A program made the position numbers and the translations under genes. Positions 1-12,475 of a DNA stretch of 64,000 nt are shown here, in pieces. The notes under the pieces are model-generated. The model had not been told where the DNA came from. It saw only the letters and a list, made by a program, of their open reading frames with translations, and made no database searches. Position 1 is the stretch's first letter. Every line of letters starts with the position of its first letter. Where the stretch lies: contig NZ_QTQI01000007.1 in assembly GCF_003853705.1 (NCBI RefSeq), forward strand, positions 62,001 through 126,000. The letters run 5' to 3'. The stretch comes from Burkholderia sp. Bp8992. Its GTDB lineage: Bacteria; Pseudomonadota; Gammaproteobacteria; Burkholderiales; Burkholderiaceae.

Positions 1-70
1 CGATGAGGGGTGCGACCTCGACTTCCTGGTCGGCACGCGCGGCGCGGACGTGCCGAGCCATTCGCATTGA
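1..70 (+). CDS. C-terminal end of L-arabonate dehydratase (IlvD/Edd family), 5' partial
   Basis: Only the last 23 or so codons are inside the window, read from base 2 and ending in TGA at 68-70. The tail contains GCDLDFLVG followed by a His-rich end, which resembles the C-terminus of IlvD/Edd-family sugar-acid dehydratases such as arabonate and xylonate dehydratases. The following genes supply every other step of the non-phosphorylative L-arabinose route, so the missing L-arabonate dehydratase is the natural product here. The call rests on this short tail and on context. Confidence 0.6.
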   Translation, partial: DEGCDLDFLVGTRGADVPSHSH

Positions 71-186
71 GCGGCGGGCGGCGCGACATGCGCCACCGCC
101 GGTTGCGGACCGTTCCGGTCCGCGCAACGTGAAACCGTGAACGCAAGACGGCCGGCCATTACCGAGGCCGGCGCAGGACGCGAAAC

Positions 187-2071
<1,885 letters not shown>

Positions 2072-2159
2072 ACGAGCGCGGACGCTTCGGCTCGACGCGC
2101 GCACGACGTATCAATTTCGGCACACGTCACGGCACCAGCCGACATAAAGGAGACACCGC

Positions 2160-3173
2160 ATGAACCGCACGACTCACACGATTCGCCGCCATACGTTGCG
2201 CGCGCTGCTGGCCGCGCTCTGCATCGCACCGCTCGGCATGCAGGGCGCCGCGCGCGCCGATGCGCCGCTGAAGATCGGCTTCCTCGTGAAGATGCCCGAG
2301 CAGGCATGGTTCATCAACGAGCAGAACGCGGCGTCCGCGCTCGGCCAGAAGGAGAATTTCTCGGTCGTGAAGATCGGCACGCCGGACGGCGAGAAGGTGC
2401 TGGCCGCGATCGACAACCTCGGTTCGCAGGGCGCGCAGGGCTTCGTGATCTGCGCGCCGGACGTGCGCCTCGGCCCGGCGATCGCCGCGCGCGCGAAGCG
2501 CTACAACATGAAGTTCGTGACGGTCGACGACCAGCTCGTCGATTCGACCGGCAAGCCGCTGACGAACGTGCCGCACCTCGGGATGTCGGCGACCAAGATC
2601 GGCAACCAGGTCGGCCAGGCGATCGCCGACGAGATGAAGCGGCGCGGCTGGAAGCCCGAGGAGGTCGGCGCGCTGCGGGTCACGAACTACGAGCTGCCGA
2701 CCGCGAAGCTGCGCACCGACGGCGCGACACAGGCGCTGCTCGCGAACGGCTTCCGCAAGGAGAACATCTTCGACGCGCCGCAGAAGACGACCGACGACGA
2801 AGGCGGCTTCAGCGCGGCCGCACCCGTGCTCGCGCGCCATCCGAACGTGAAGAAATGGGTGGTCTACGCGCTGAACGAGGAAACCGTGCTCGGCGCGGTG
2901 CGCGCGACCGAACAGCTGCACATCCCGGCGTCCGACGTGATCGGCGTCGGCATCAACGGCGCGGGCGAGGCGTTTGCCGAATTCCAGAAGAAGGAGCCGA
3001 CCGGCTTCTACGGGACGATTGCGGTCAGCTCGACGAACCACGGCAAGGACAGCACGCAGAACCTCGTCGACTGGATCCGCAACGGCAAGATGCCGCCGGC
3101 CGACACGCAGACGAGCGGCAAGCTGATGACGCGCGCGAACTGGCAGGCCGTGCGCACCGAGCTCGGTATCTGA
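2160..3173 (+). CDS. araF: L-arabinose ABC transporter periplasmic binding protein
   Basis: This 337-residue periplasmic sugar-binding protein starts with a cleavable signal peptide of about 30 residues, with a cut near GAARADA. The mature N-terminus [15 protein letters not shown], then [13 protein letters not shown] and GFVICAPD, match E. coli AraF closely by eye, as do [13 protein letters not shown] and [10 protein letters not shown]. It captures the sugar for the ATPase and permease encoded next. AAGGAGA lies just upstream of the start. The operon order (catabolic genes, then transporter, then lactonase) supports L-arabinose as the ligand. Confidence 0.88.
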   Translation: MNRTTHTIRRHTLRALLAALCIAPLGMQGAARADAPLKIGFLVKMPEQAWFINEQNAASALGQKENFSVVKIGTPDGEKVLAAIDNLGSQGAQGFVICAPDVRLGPAIAARAKRYNMKFVTVDDQLVDSTGKPLTNVPHLGMSATKIGNQVGQAIADEMKRRGWKPEEVGALRVTNYELPTAKLRTDGATQALLANGFRKENIFDAPQKTTDDEGGFSAAAPVLARHPNVKKWVVYALNEETVLGAVRATEQLHIPASDVIGVGINGAGEAFAEFQKKEPTGFYGTIAVSSTNHGKDSTQNLVDWIRNGKMPPADTQTSGKLMTRANWQAVRTELGI

Positions 3174-3193
3174 GCGGACGAGGCGAGAACGCG

Positions 3194-4744
<1,551 letters not shown>

Positions 4745-4776
4745 CGGCGTGCTGCAACAACCGGAACGCATACGAC

Positions 4777-5796
4777 ATGAGCCAGGCCATGCAACCCCAA
4801 CGCACTTCCCCGTCACCCGATGCCGCCGCCGTGCCTGCACGCGCGCGCGGCGGCGTGTGGCAGCTGATCAACCGCTCCGGCATCGTGATGGTGTTTCTCG
4901 TGCTGTTCGCGACGCTGTCGCTGACGGTGCCGGACTTCCTCACGCCGCGCAACATCCAGGGCCTGCTGCTGTCGGTCACGCTGATCGGCTCGATCGCGGT
5001 GACGATGATGTTCGTGCTCGCGCTCGGCGAAGTCGACCTGTCGGTCGCGTCGATCGTCGCATTCGCGGGCGTCGTCGCATCGACGCTGATCACCGCGACG
5101 CACAGCGTCGTGCTCGGCATCGCGGCCGGCGTGCTCGCGGGCGGCGCGGTCGGCCTCGTGAACGGCGTGCTGATCGCGCGCTACCGGATCAATTCGCTGA
5201 TCGTCACGCTCGCGATGATGGAAGTCGTGCGCGGGCTCGCGTTCATCACGTCGAACGGCGACGCGGTGATGATCTCCGAGGAGCGCTTCTTCGATCTCGG
5301 CGGCGGCTCGTTCCTCGGCATTTCGTATCCGATCTGGAGCAACATCGTCGGCTTCGTCGTGTTCGGCTTCCTGCTGCGCAAGACGGTGTTCGGCAAGAAC
5401 GTGCTGGCCGTCGGCGGCAACGGCGAGGCCGCGCTGCTCGCGGGGCTGCCGGTGATGCGCATCAAGATCACGGTGTTCGTGCTGCAGGGGCTCGTGACGG
5501 GCTTCGCCGGCGTGATGCTCGCGTCGCGGATGAGCCTCGGCGACCCGAAGACGTCGGTCGGCCTCGAACTCGGCGTGATCTCCGCGTGCGTGCTCGGCGG
5601 CGTGTCGCTGACGGGCGGCGTCGCGACGATCTCTGGCGTGCTGGTGGGCGTGCTGATCATGGGCTCCGTGCAGGATGCGATGAGCCTGCTGAACGTGCCG
5701 ACCTTTTACCAATATCTGATACGCGGCGGAATTCTGTTGCTCGCGGTGCTGTTCGACCAGTATCGTCGCAACCAGCGGCGCGCGATGAAGATCTGA
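4777..5796 (+). CDS. araH: L-arabinose ABC transporter permease
   Basis: This 339-residue inner-membrane permease belongs to the BPD_transp_2 family, with about eight to ten hydrophobic segments. The family loop ALGEVDLSVASIVAFAG is near residue 85 and GGVSLTGGVATISGVLVGVL is near residue 270. It forms the transmembrane pore of the AraFGH sugar importer. It follows araG by 32 bases, and its start has only a weak ribosome binding site, suggesting translation helped by the upstream gene. Confidence 0.88.
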   Translation: MSQAMQPQRTSPSPDAAAVPARARGGVWQLINRSGIVMVFLVLFATLSLTVPDFLTPRNIQGLLLSVTLIGSIAVTMMFVLALGEVDLSVASIVAFAGVVASTLITATHSVVLGIAAGVLAGGAVGLVNGVLIARYRINSLIVTLAMMEVVRGLAFITSNGDAVMISEERFFDLGGGSFLGISYPIWSNIVGFVVFGFLLRKTVFGKNVLAVGGNGEAALLAGLPVMRIKITVFVLQGLVTGFAGVMLASRMSLGDPKTSVGLELGVISACVLGGVSLTGGVATISGVLVGVLIMGSVQDAMSLLNVPTFYQYLIRGGILLLAVLFDQYRRNQRRAMKI

Positions 5797-5846
5797 CTTC
5801 GACCACGCGCGGCCGCCTGCAAATACGACGAATATCGGGAGACGGC

Positions 5847-6749
5847 ATGCAACAGACTCAACCGGCCGCGTCGGCGACGCTGCTGGCCGACACCCGCAAC
5901 ACGCTCGGCGAAGGCGCGACGTGGTGCGACAAGGCGCACGCGCTGTACTGGGTGGACATCGAAGGCGCGCAGCTGTGGCGCTGCCGTGCGGACGGCGCCG
6001 GCCTGACGTCGTGGGCGATGCCCGAGCGGCTCGCGTGCTTCGCGCTGACCGGCGATCCGGACGTGCTGCTCGTCGGGCTCGCGACGCATCTCGCGTTTTT
6101 CGACCTGCGCAGCGGCGCGTTTACGCGAATCGTCGACGTCGAGCCCGAGTTGCCGACGCGGCTGAACGACGGGCGCTGTGACGGGGCTGGCGCATTCGTG
6201 TTCGGGATGAAGGACGAAGGCGGCGAGCCGCCGCGCGCGGTCGGCGGGTTCTATCGGCTCAATCCGGATCTCACGCTCGAACGGCTTGCGTTGCCGGCGG
6301 CGGCGATCGCGAACAGCATCGCGTTTTCGCCGGACGGCTCGAAGATGTATTTCTGCGATTCGCTGGTGCGCGAGATTTTCGTGTGCGACTACCACGCGGG
6401 CGGCGACGTCGCGAACGTGCGGCCGTTCGCGCGGCTGACGGACGTCGACGGCGACCCGGACGGCTCGACGACCGATCGCGACGGCGGCCTGTGGAACGCG
6501 CAGTGGGGCGGCCGGCGGGTCGTGCGCTACGGGCCGGACGGTGTCGAGACCGAACGCGTCGCCGTGCCGACCACGCAGCCGAGCTGCGTGGCGCTCGACG
6601 GTGAAGGGCGGTTGTATGTGACGAGTGCGCGCGTCGGGCTGAGCGACGCCGCGCTGGCGAGCGATGCCGATGCCGGCGGCGTGTTCGTGACCCGGACGCG
6701 CCATGCGGGGCTGCCGACCGCACGCTTTGCGGGCCGCGCCACGGCCTGA
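5847..6749 (+). CDS. L-arabinolactonase, SMP-30/gluconolactonase/LRE family
   Basis: This 300-residue six-bladed beta-propeller lactonase has the SMP-30 metal-site pattern: GEGATW (Glu22), IANSIAFSPDG (Asn) and VDGDPDGSTTDRDGGLW (Asp). It would hydrolyse L-arabino-gamma-lactone to L-arabonate, linking the 1-dehydrogenase to arabonate dehydratase. The frame is open far upstream, inside araH; the ATG preceded by GGGAGA gives a normal family length. It is the last gene of the arabinose operon, and no alpha-ketoglutaric semialdehyde dehydrogenase is visible downstream, so that enzyme must be encoded elsewhere or upstream. Confidence 0.85.
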   Translation: MQQTQPAASATLLADTRNTLGEGATWCDKAHALYWVDIEGAQLWRCRADGAGLTSWAMPERLACFALTGDPDVLLVGLATHLAFFDLRSGAFTRIVDVEPELPTRLNDGRCDGAGAFVFGMKDEGGEPPRAVGGFYRLNPDLTLERLALPAAAIANSIAFSPDGSKMYFCDSLVREIFVCDYHAGGDVANVRPFARLTDVDGDPDGSTTDRDGGLWNAQWGGRRVVRYGPDGVETERVAVPTTQPSCVALDGEGRLYVTSARVGLSDAALASDADAGGVFVTRTRHAGLPTARFAGRATA

Positions 6750-6757
6750 GTACGGCG

Positions 6758-6786
6758 GCGCGGCAGCGTACGGCCGACTGCCGCGC
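6758..6786. terminator. Possible bidirectional stem-loop between convergent genes
   Basis: GCGCGGCAG and CTGCCGCGC form a 9-bp perfect stem with an 11-base loop between the converging lactonase and amidohydrolase genes. There is no following T-run, so intrinsic termination is uncertain. Confidence 0.35.
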
Positions 6787-6819
6787 TGCGTTCACCGCGA
6801 TCGTCGCGCTTCCGGTTCC

Positions 6820-7728
6820 TCACGGCCCCGCATCGACGCGTGACGCCTGTTCCGCGTCGAGCCCCAGCAACGCCACCGCGTTGTCCTTCAGGATCAGCGG
6901 ATGCACGTCGGGCCGGAAGCCGGCGCCCTGGAAATCCTCCAGCCAGCGATCCGGCCGGATCAGCGGAAAATCCGATGCGAACAGGACCTTGTGCCGCAGC
7001 AGCGTGTTCGCATGCTTGACCAGCTCCGGCGAGAAATACTTCGGCGACCATCCCGACAGATCGATGTAGACGTTCGGCTTGTGCAGCGCGATCGACAGCG
7101 CCTGCTCCTGCCACGGCCACGATGGATGCGCGATCACGATCTTCATGTCGGGGAAATCCGCGGCGACGTCGTCGAGGTGAATCGGTTCGGAATACTTGAG
7201 ACGTAATCCGCCGCCGCCGCGCATGCCCGATCCCATGCCTGAATGGCCGCTGTGAAACACGGCCGGCAACCCGTATTCGGCGATGACTTCATAGATCGGA
7301 TAGGCGATCGGGTCGTTCGGATAGCACCCTTGCATCGTCGGGTGGAACTTGAAGCCCTTCACGCCGTGTTCTTCGATCAGGCGACGCGCCTCGCGCGCGC
7401 CGAAGCGGCCCTTGTGCGGATCGATGCTCGCGAACGCGATCATGATGTCGCGGTTCTCCTGCGCAAACCCGGCGATCTCCTCGTTCGGAATGCGGCGCCG
7501 GCCGATGTTCGTCTCGCAATCGACGGTGAACATCACGAAGCCGATGCGGCGCTCGCGGTAATACGCGATCGTTTCCGGAATCGTCGGCCGGCGGCCTTGC
7601 TTCAGCACCGTGCCGAAGTACTTGTCGGCCGCATCGTCGAATGCCTTTGCGAACAGGTCGGGCGGCTGGCAGCACGACACTTCGGCGTGCACGTGCGTGT
7701 CGATTGCAATCAGGTTCCGGATGTCCAA
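6820..7728 (-). CDS. Amidohydrolase_2 family hydrolase of the ferulate cluster
   Basis: This 302-residue TIM-barrel metal hydrolase belongs to the amidohydrolase_2 (ACMSD-like) family. It has the N-terminal metal motif DTHVHAE, then VKFKFHPTMQG-type lysine and histidine residues (seen as GVKGFKFHPTMQG), HSGHSG, IAHPSWPW and ASDFPL near the C-terminus. It is transcribed away from the feruloyl-CoA hydratase/lyase gene and shares its control region, including a MarR-type operator. Related proteins sit in hydroxycinnamate gene sets and have been proposed as beta-ketoacyl-CoA hydrolases of a non-retroaldol route or as ring-cleavage hydratases. The actual reaction cannot be read from sequence. Confidence 0.75.
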   Translation of the reverse strand: MDIRNLIAIDTHVHAEVSCCQPPDLFAKAFDDAADKYFGTVLKQGRRPTIPETIAYYRERRIGFVMFTVDCETNIGRRRIPNEEIAGFAQENRDIMIAFASIDPHKGRFGAREARRLIEEHGVKGFKFHPTMQGCYPNDPIAYPIYEVIAEYGLPAVFHSGHSGMGSGMRGGGGLRLKYSEPIHLDDVAADFPDMKIVIAHPSWPWQEQALSIALHKPNVYIDLSGWSPKYFSPELVKHANTLLRHKVLFASDFPLIRPDRWLEDFQGAGFRPDVHPLILKDNAVALLGLDAEQASRVDAGP

Positions 7729-7830
7729 GCGTGTCTCCTCATGTCGTGAGCCGTCGCCGCGGCGACGTGTTTTCCAGGCGTTTGCGCCCGATTAGGGGTT
7801 TCTCCCGAGCCGTTTCCATTCTACTTTACA

Positions 7831-7847
7831 TATCAGGCTACCTGATA
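7831..7847. promoter_or_regulatory. MarR-type operator in the amidohydrolase/ech divergent promoter
   Basis: TATCAGG-CTA-CCTGATA is a perfect 7-bp palindrome around a 3-base spacer. The same TCAGG-N3-CCTGA core occurs at three other control points of this cluster (near 15448, 16248 and 16341). It lies between the divergent amidohydrolase and hydratase/lyase genes. Confidence 0.7.
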
Positions 7848-7897
7848 GTAAATTGGCGGCGAGTCGCGTAGGGCGGCACTGTCATTGGAGAACGAAG

Positions 7898-8725
7898 ATG
7901 AGTTACGAAGGTCGCTGGAACACCGTGAAAGTCGCGGTCGAGGGCGGGATCGCATGGGTGACGCTGAACCGTCCGGAGAAGCGCAACGCGATGAGCCCGA
8001 CGCTGAATTCGGAGATGATCGACGTGCTGGAAACGATCGAGCTCGATCCGGAAGCGCAGGTGCTCGTGCTGTCCGGCGAAGGCGACGCGTGGACGGCGGG
8101 GATGGACCTGAAGGAGTACTTCCGGGAAATCGACGCGGGCCCGGAAATCCTGCAGGAAAAGATCCGCCGCGACGCGAGCCGCTGGCAGTGGCAATTGCTG
8201 CGCATGTACGCGAAGCCGACCATCGCGATGGTCAACGGCTGGTGCTTCGGCGGCGGCTTCTCGCCGCTCGTCGCGTGCGATCTCGCGATCGCGGCCGACG
8301 AAGCCGTGTTCGGCCTGTCGGAGATCAACTGGGGCATCCCGCCGGGCAACCTCGTCAGCAAGGCGATGGCGGACACGGTCGGCCATCGCCAGGCGCTGTA
8401 CTACATCATGACCGGCGATACTTTCACCGGGCAGCAGGCCGCGCAGATGGGGCTCGTCAACAAGAGCGTGCCGCGCGCGCAACTGCGCGACGAAGTGCTC
8501 GCGCTGGCCGCGAAGCTGCTCGACAAGAACCCGGTCGTGATCCGCAATGCGAAGCATGGCTTCAAGCGTTGCCGCGAGCTGACGTGGGAGCAGAACGAGG
8601 ACTACCTGTACGCGAAGCTCGACCAGGCGAACCATCGCGATCCGGAAGGCGGCCGTGAGCAGGGGCTCAAGCAGTTCCTCGACGACAAGAGCATCAAGCC
8701 GGGCCTGCAGGCGTACAAGCGCTGA
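7898..8725 (+). CDS. ech: Feruloyl-CoA (p-hydroxycinnamoyl-CoA) hydratase/lyase
   Basis: This 275-residue enoyl-CoA hydratase/isomerase-family protein matches the usual length of HCHL. It hydrates feruloyl-CoA and cleaves the product to vanillin and acetyl-CoA. The crotonase features are present: TAGMDLKEY, the oxyanion-hole loop WCFGGGFSP (Ser122), and GLSEINWGIPPG with Glu142, equivalent to the catalytic Glu143 of Pseudomonas HCHL. A tyrosine pair near 237-239 (EDYLYAK) is also retained. The frame opens at 7853, but the ATG after TTGGAG and the MSYEGRW N-terminus fit the family. It heads an ech-vdh-fcs operon. Confidence 0.9.
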   Translation: MSYEGRWNTVKVAVEGGIAWVTLNRPEKRNAMSPTLNSEMIDVLETIELDPEAQVLVLSGEGDAWTAGMDLKEYFREIDAGPEILQEKIRRDASRWQWQLLRMYAKPTIAMVNGWCFGGGFSPLVACDLAIAADEAVFGLSEINWGIPPGNLVSKAMADTVGHRQALYYIMTGDTFTGQQAAQMGLVNKSVPRAQLRDEVLALAAKLLDKNPVVIRNAKHGFKRCRELTWEQNEDYLYAKLDQANHRDPEGGREQGLKQFLDDKSIKPGLQAYKR

Positions 8726-8767
8726 CGCGCGAAGCGGCACGCAAACGGACTGAGGGGAGACAGCGAA

Positions 8768-10219
8768 ATGCATGAAGTGAGTTTGTTGATCGATGGCGTG
8801 TCGCGCGGCGCGTCGGACGGCGCCACGTTCGACCGGATCGATCCGGCGACGGGGCAGGTGGCCTCGCGCGCCGCGGCGGCGACGCTCGCCGATGCGGATG
8901 CCGCCGTCGCGGCGGCGGCGCGCGCGTTCCCGGCGTGGGCCGCGCTCGGGCCGACCGAGCGTCGCCGGCGGCTGCTGGCGGCGGCCGACCGGATGGACGC
9001 ACGCGCCGGCGAATTCATCGAGACCGGCCGGGCCGAAACCGGCGCGATGGCGAACTGGTACGGCTTCAACGTCATGCTCGCGGCGAACATGCTGCGCGAG
9101 GCCGCCGCGATGACGACGCAGATCGACGGCGCGGTGATTCCGTCCGACGTGCCCGGCAGCATCGCGATGGCCGTGCGCCAGCCGTGCGGCGTCGTGCTCG
9201 GGATCGCACCGTGGAACGCGCCGGTGATCCTCGCGACCCGCGCGCTCGCGATGCCGCTCGCCTGCGGCAACACGGTCGTGCTGAAGGCGTCGGAAGGCTG
9301 CCCCGGCGTGCACCGGCTGATCGGCAGCGTGCTGCACGAAGCGGGGCTCGGCGACGGCGTCGTCAACGTGATCACGCACGCGCCGCAGGACGCGCCCGCG
9401 ATCGTCGAGCGGTTGATCGCGAACCCGGCCGTGCGGCGCGTGAACTTCACCGGATCGACGCGCGTCGGCCGGATCGTCGCGACGCTCGCCGCGCAGCATC
9501 TGAAACCGGCGCTGCTCGAACTCGGCGGCAAGGCGCCGGTGCTCGTGCTCGACGACGCGGATCTCGATGCCGCGGTCGACGCGGTTGCATTCGGCGCATT
9601 CTTCAACCAGGGGCAGATCTGCATGTCGACCGAGCGCGTGATCGTCGACCGCAAGGTCGCGGACGCGTTCGTCGACAAGCTCGTCGCGAAAGCGCGTACG
9701 CTGAAGGCCGGCAACCCGGCCGCGCCGGGTGTCGTGCTCGGCACGCTCGAAAGCGCGGCGGCCGCGCAGCGCATCGCCGCGCTGGTCGCCGATGCGCGCA
9801 CGCACGGTGCGGCGTTGCCGCTCGGCTGCGAAGTCGACGGCGCGGTGATGCAGCCGACGATCGTCGACGACGTGACGCGCGACATGAAGCTCTACGCAGA
9901 CGAATCGTTCGGGCCGGTCGTGACCGTGCAGCGCGTCGACGGCGACGACGCAGCGCTCGCCGCCGCGAACGACAGCGAATACGGATTGTCGGCGGCGGTG
10001 TTCAGCCGCGACATCGCGCGCGCGATGCAGGTCGCGAAACGGATCGAGTCGGGCATCTGCCACGTCAACGGCCCGACCGTGCACGACGAGGCGCAGATGC
10101 CGTTCGGCGGCGTGAAGGCGAGCGGTTACGGCCGGTTCGGCAGCAAGGCGTCGATTGCCGAATTCACCGACCTGCGCTGGATCACCGTGCAGACCGGGCC
10201 CCGCCACTACCCGATCTGA
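8768..10219 (+). CDS. vdh: Vanillin dehydrogenase (aldehyde dehydrogenase family)
   Basis: This 483-residue NAD(P)-dependent aldehyde dehydrogenase has the family motifs NFTGSTRVGR, LELGGKAP (general base Glu251) and FFNQGQICMSTER (nucleophile Cys285). Next to the hydratase/lyase, its role would be to oxidise vanillin, and probably 4-hydroxybenzaldehyde, to the acid. It lies 42 bases downstream of ech with a GGGGAGA ribosome binding site, and upstream of the feruloyl-CoA synthase gene. Confidence 0.9.
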   Translation: MHEVSLLIDGVSRGASDGATFDRIDPATGQVASRAAAATLADADAAVAAAARAFPAWAALGPTERRRRLLAAADRMDARAGEFIETGRAETGAMANWYGFNVMLAANMLREAAAMTTQIDGAVIPSDVPGSIAMAVRQPCGVVLGIAPWNAPVILATRALAMPLACGNTVVLKASEGCPGVHRLIGSVLHEAGLGDGVVNVITHAPQDAPAIVERLIANPAVRRVNFTGSTRVGRIVATLAAQHLKPALLELGGKAPVLVLDDADLDAAVDAVAFGAFFNQGQICMSTERVIVDRKVADAFVDKLVAKARTLKAGNPAAPGVVLGTLESAAAAQRIAALVADARTHGAALPLGCEVDGAVMQPTIVDDVTRDMKLYADESFGPVVTVQRVDGDDAALAAANDSEYGLSAAVFSRDIARAMQVAKRIESGICHVNGPTVHDEAQMPFGGVKASGYGRFGSKASIAEFTDLRWITVQTGPRHYPI

Positions 10220-10316
10220 GCGGGCCGCCGCCTCGCGGCAAACACGACGACAACGACACAACGCAGTGTCCGCCGGCGCGGCCCAACGCGCCGGCGGAAC
10301 CGACTGGAGACAAACC

Positions 10317-12218
10317 TTGGATGCGGATCCGACTCCCCTGCGCGGCACGGCCGCCGTGCAGCCCGACCTCGCCGGTTACCGTCCCGTCGCGATCGGCGCG
10401 GCGCCGCCCGAGATCGCGCAGCGCGACGGCTGCTGGACCCTGCGCGCCTCGACCGCGCTCGGCGCGTATCCGCGCCGCCTGACCGACCGGCTCGTCAGCG
10501 GCGCGCAAGCGCACCCGGACCGCTGGCTCGTCGCGCAACGCGGCGCCGACGGCGCATGGGTCGGCATCAGCTATGCGCAAATGCTCGAACGGGCGCGTGC
10601 GATCGGCCAGGCGCTGCTCGATCGCGGGTTGTCGGCCGAGCGTCCGGTCGCGATCCTGTCCGGCAACGATCTCGAACATCTGCAGATCGCATTCGGCGCG
10701 ATGTGGGCCGGCATTCCGTACGCACCGCTGTCGCCCGCGTATTCGCTCGTCTCGAGCGATTACGGCAAGCTCCGCCATGCGCTGGCGCTGCTGACGCCGG
10801 GCCTGGTGTTTGCCGCCGACGGCGACGCGTTTCGCGCGGCGCTCGATGCGACGGTGCCGGACGACGTCGAGCGCGTGGTCGTGTCGGCGCCGGACGGGAT
10901 GCGCGGCGTCACGCGCTTCGCGGCGCTGCTCGACACGGCGCCGCACGGCGTGGACGCGGCGCACGACGCGATCACCGGCGACACGATCGCGAAATTCCTG
11001 TTCACGTCCGGATCGACGCGCATGCCGAAGGCCGTGCCGACCACCCACCGGATGCTGTGCAGCAACCAGCAGATGCTGCTCGAAACGTTTCCGCAATTCG
11101 GCATCGAGCCGCCGGTGCTCGTCGACTGGCTGCCGTGGAACCATACGTTCGGCGGCAGCCACAACGTCGGCATCGCGCTGTACAACGGCGGCACGCTATA
11201 CGTCGACGACGGCAGGCCGGTGGCGGGCAAGTTCGACGAGACGCTGCGCAACCTGCGCGAGATCGCGCCGACGGTGTATTTCAACGTGCCGAAAGGCTGG
11301 GAGGAACTGGCCGCCGCGCTCGAAACCGATGCCGCGCTGCGCGCGACCTTCTTCTCGCGCGTGAAGATGTATTTCTTCGCGGGCGCGGGGCTGTCGCAGG
11401 CCGCCTGGGACCGGCTCGAACGCGTGACGCTCGCGCACTGCGGCGAGCGCATCCGGATCATGGCGGGTCTCGGGATGACCGAAGCCGCGCCTTCCTGCAT
11501 GTTCACCACGGGGCCGATGTCGGGCGCCGGCTACATCGGGCTGCCCGCGCCCGGCTGCGATGCGAAGCTGGTGCCGGTCGACGGCAAGCTCGAAGCGCGT
11601 TTTCGCGGGCCGAACGTGATGGCCGGCTACTGGCGCGCGAGCGGCGACGACGCGCGGGAAGTCTTCGATGACGAAGGCTACTACCGCAGCGGCGACGCGG
11701 TGCGTTTCGTCGACGCGCAGCGCCCGGAGATCGGGCTGATGTTCGACGGCCGCATCGCCGAGGATTTCAAGCTGTCGTCGGGCACCTTCGTGAGCGTGGG
11801 GCCGATGCGCGCGCGGATCGTGTCGAACGGCGCGCCGTATGTGCAGGACGCGGTCGTGACCGGGATGAACCGGGACGACGTCGGCGTGATGATCTTCCCG
11901 CGTGTGGACGAGTGCCGCCGTCTCGCCGGCGCGGGGCCGGACGCCGACGTGCGTACCGTGCTGCAGGCGCCGCGCGTACGGGCGTTCTTTGCCGACCTGC
12001 TGGCGCGGCTGAACCGCGAGGCAACCGGCAGCGCGACGTTCATCGCGCGGCTGTGCCTGCTCGACACGCCGCCTTCGCTCGATCTCGGCGAGGTGACCGA
12101 CAAGGGTTCGATCAACCAGCGCGCGGTGCTCGCGCAGCGCGCGGCGCTCGTCGACGCGATGCATGCGGCCGACGCCGCCGACGTGGGCGTGCTCGTCGCC
12201 GGCCCGCGCGGCGCGTGA
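10317..12218 (+). CDS. fcs: Feruloyl-CoA synthase (acyl-adenylate-forming ligase)
   Basis: This AMP-binding ligase of about 633 residues activates ferulate to feruloyl-CoA with ATP. The phosphate-binding loop FTSGSTRMPKAVPTTHRM is near residue 230, the adenylation motif MAGLGMTEAAPS near 380, and the C-terminal catalytic-lysine region reads EVTDKGSINQRAVL. The start chosen is TTG: it lies 6 bases after GGAGA and begins LDADPTPLRG, while no ATG in this frame fits; a nearby ATG at 10320 is in another frame. It completes the ferulate to vanillate steps with vdh and ech. It is long compared with typical acyl-CoA ligases, as known for Fcs. Confidence 0.87.
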   Translation: MDADPTPLRGTAAVQPDLAGYRPVAIGAAPPEIAQRDGCWTLRASTALGAYPRRLTDRLVSGAQAHPDRWLVAQRGADGAWVGISYAQMLERARAIGQALLDRGLSAERPVAILSGNDLEHLQIAFGAMWAGIPYAPLSPAYSLVSSDYGKLRHALALLTPGLVFAADGDAFRAALDATVPDDVERVVVSAPDGMRGVTRFAALLDTAPHGVDAAHDAITGDTIAKFLFTSGSTRMPKAVPTTHRMLCSNQQMLLETFPQFGIEPPVLVDWLPWNHTFGGSHNVGIALYNGGTLYVDDGRPVAGKFDETLRNLREIAPTVYFNVPKGWEELAAALETDAALRATFFSRVKMYFFAGAGLSQAAWDRLERVTLAHCGERIRIMAGLGMTEAAPSCMFTTGPMSGAGYIGLPAPGCDAKLVPVDGKLEARFRGPNVMAGYWRASGDDAREVFDDEGYYRSGDAVRFVDAQRPEIGLMFDGRIAEDFKLSSGTFVSVGPMRARIVSNGAPYVQDAVVTGMNRDDVGVMIFPRVDECRRLAGAGPDADVRTVLQAPRVRAFFADLLARLNREATGSATFIARLCLLDTPPSLDLGEVTDKGSINQRAVLAQRAALVDAMHAADAADVGVLVAGPRGA

Positions 12219-12270
12219 CGCGCGCGAGATGAGCGGCCGGGCAGCCAGTATCGCGCGTTGAAGCGCGACA

Positions 12271-12295
12271 GGCCGTTCGTCATCGGCGAACGGCC
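12271..12295. terminator. Possible stem-loop between fcs and vanB
   Basis: GGCCGTTCG and CGAACGGCC form a 9-bp perfect stem with a 7-base loop in the gap between the convergent fcs and vanB genes. No T-run follows, so it is a weak terminator candidate. Confidence 0.35.
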
Positions 12296-12475
12296 CGGCG
12301 CGCTGGCGTTGCGGCGAACGAATTTGCCAGGCAGACGGCGCGTCTCACGCGTTGCACGTGCCCCGAAGGCGGTCCCGTCTAGGACGCCTGTCGACGCACG
12401 TTCGCAAGCTCGTCATCGACGTGAACGGGCACCGGGCCGCGTGCTTCGCGACCGGGCGCCGCTTCACGGACACCT

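Noticed and set aside
7838-10348. Long minus-strand frame of 836 codons across ech and vdh
   Set aside because: The opposite strand codes for well-recognised enzymes; the minus-strand translation is Arg/His-rich with no domain.
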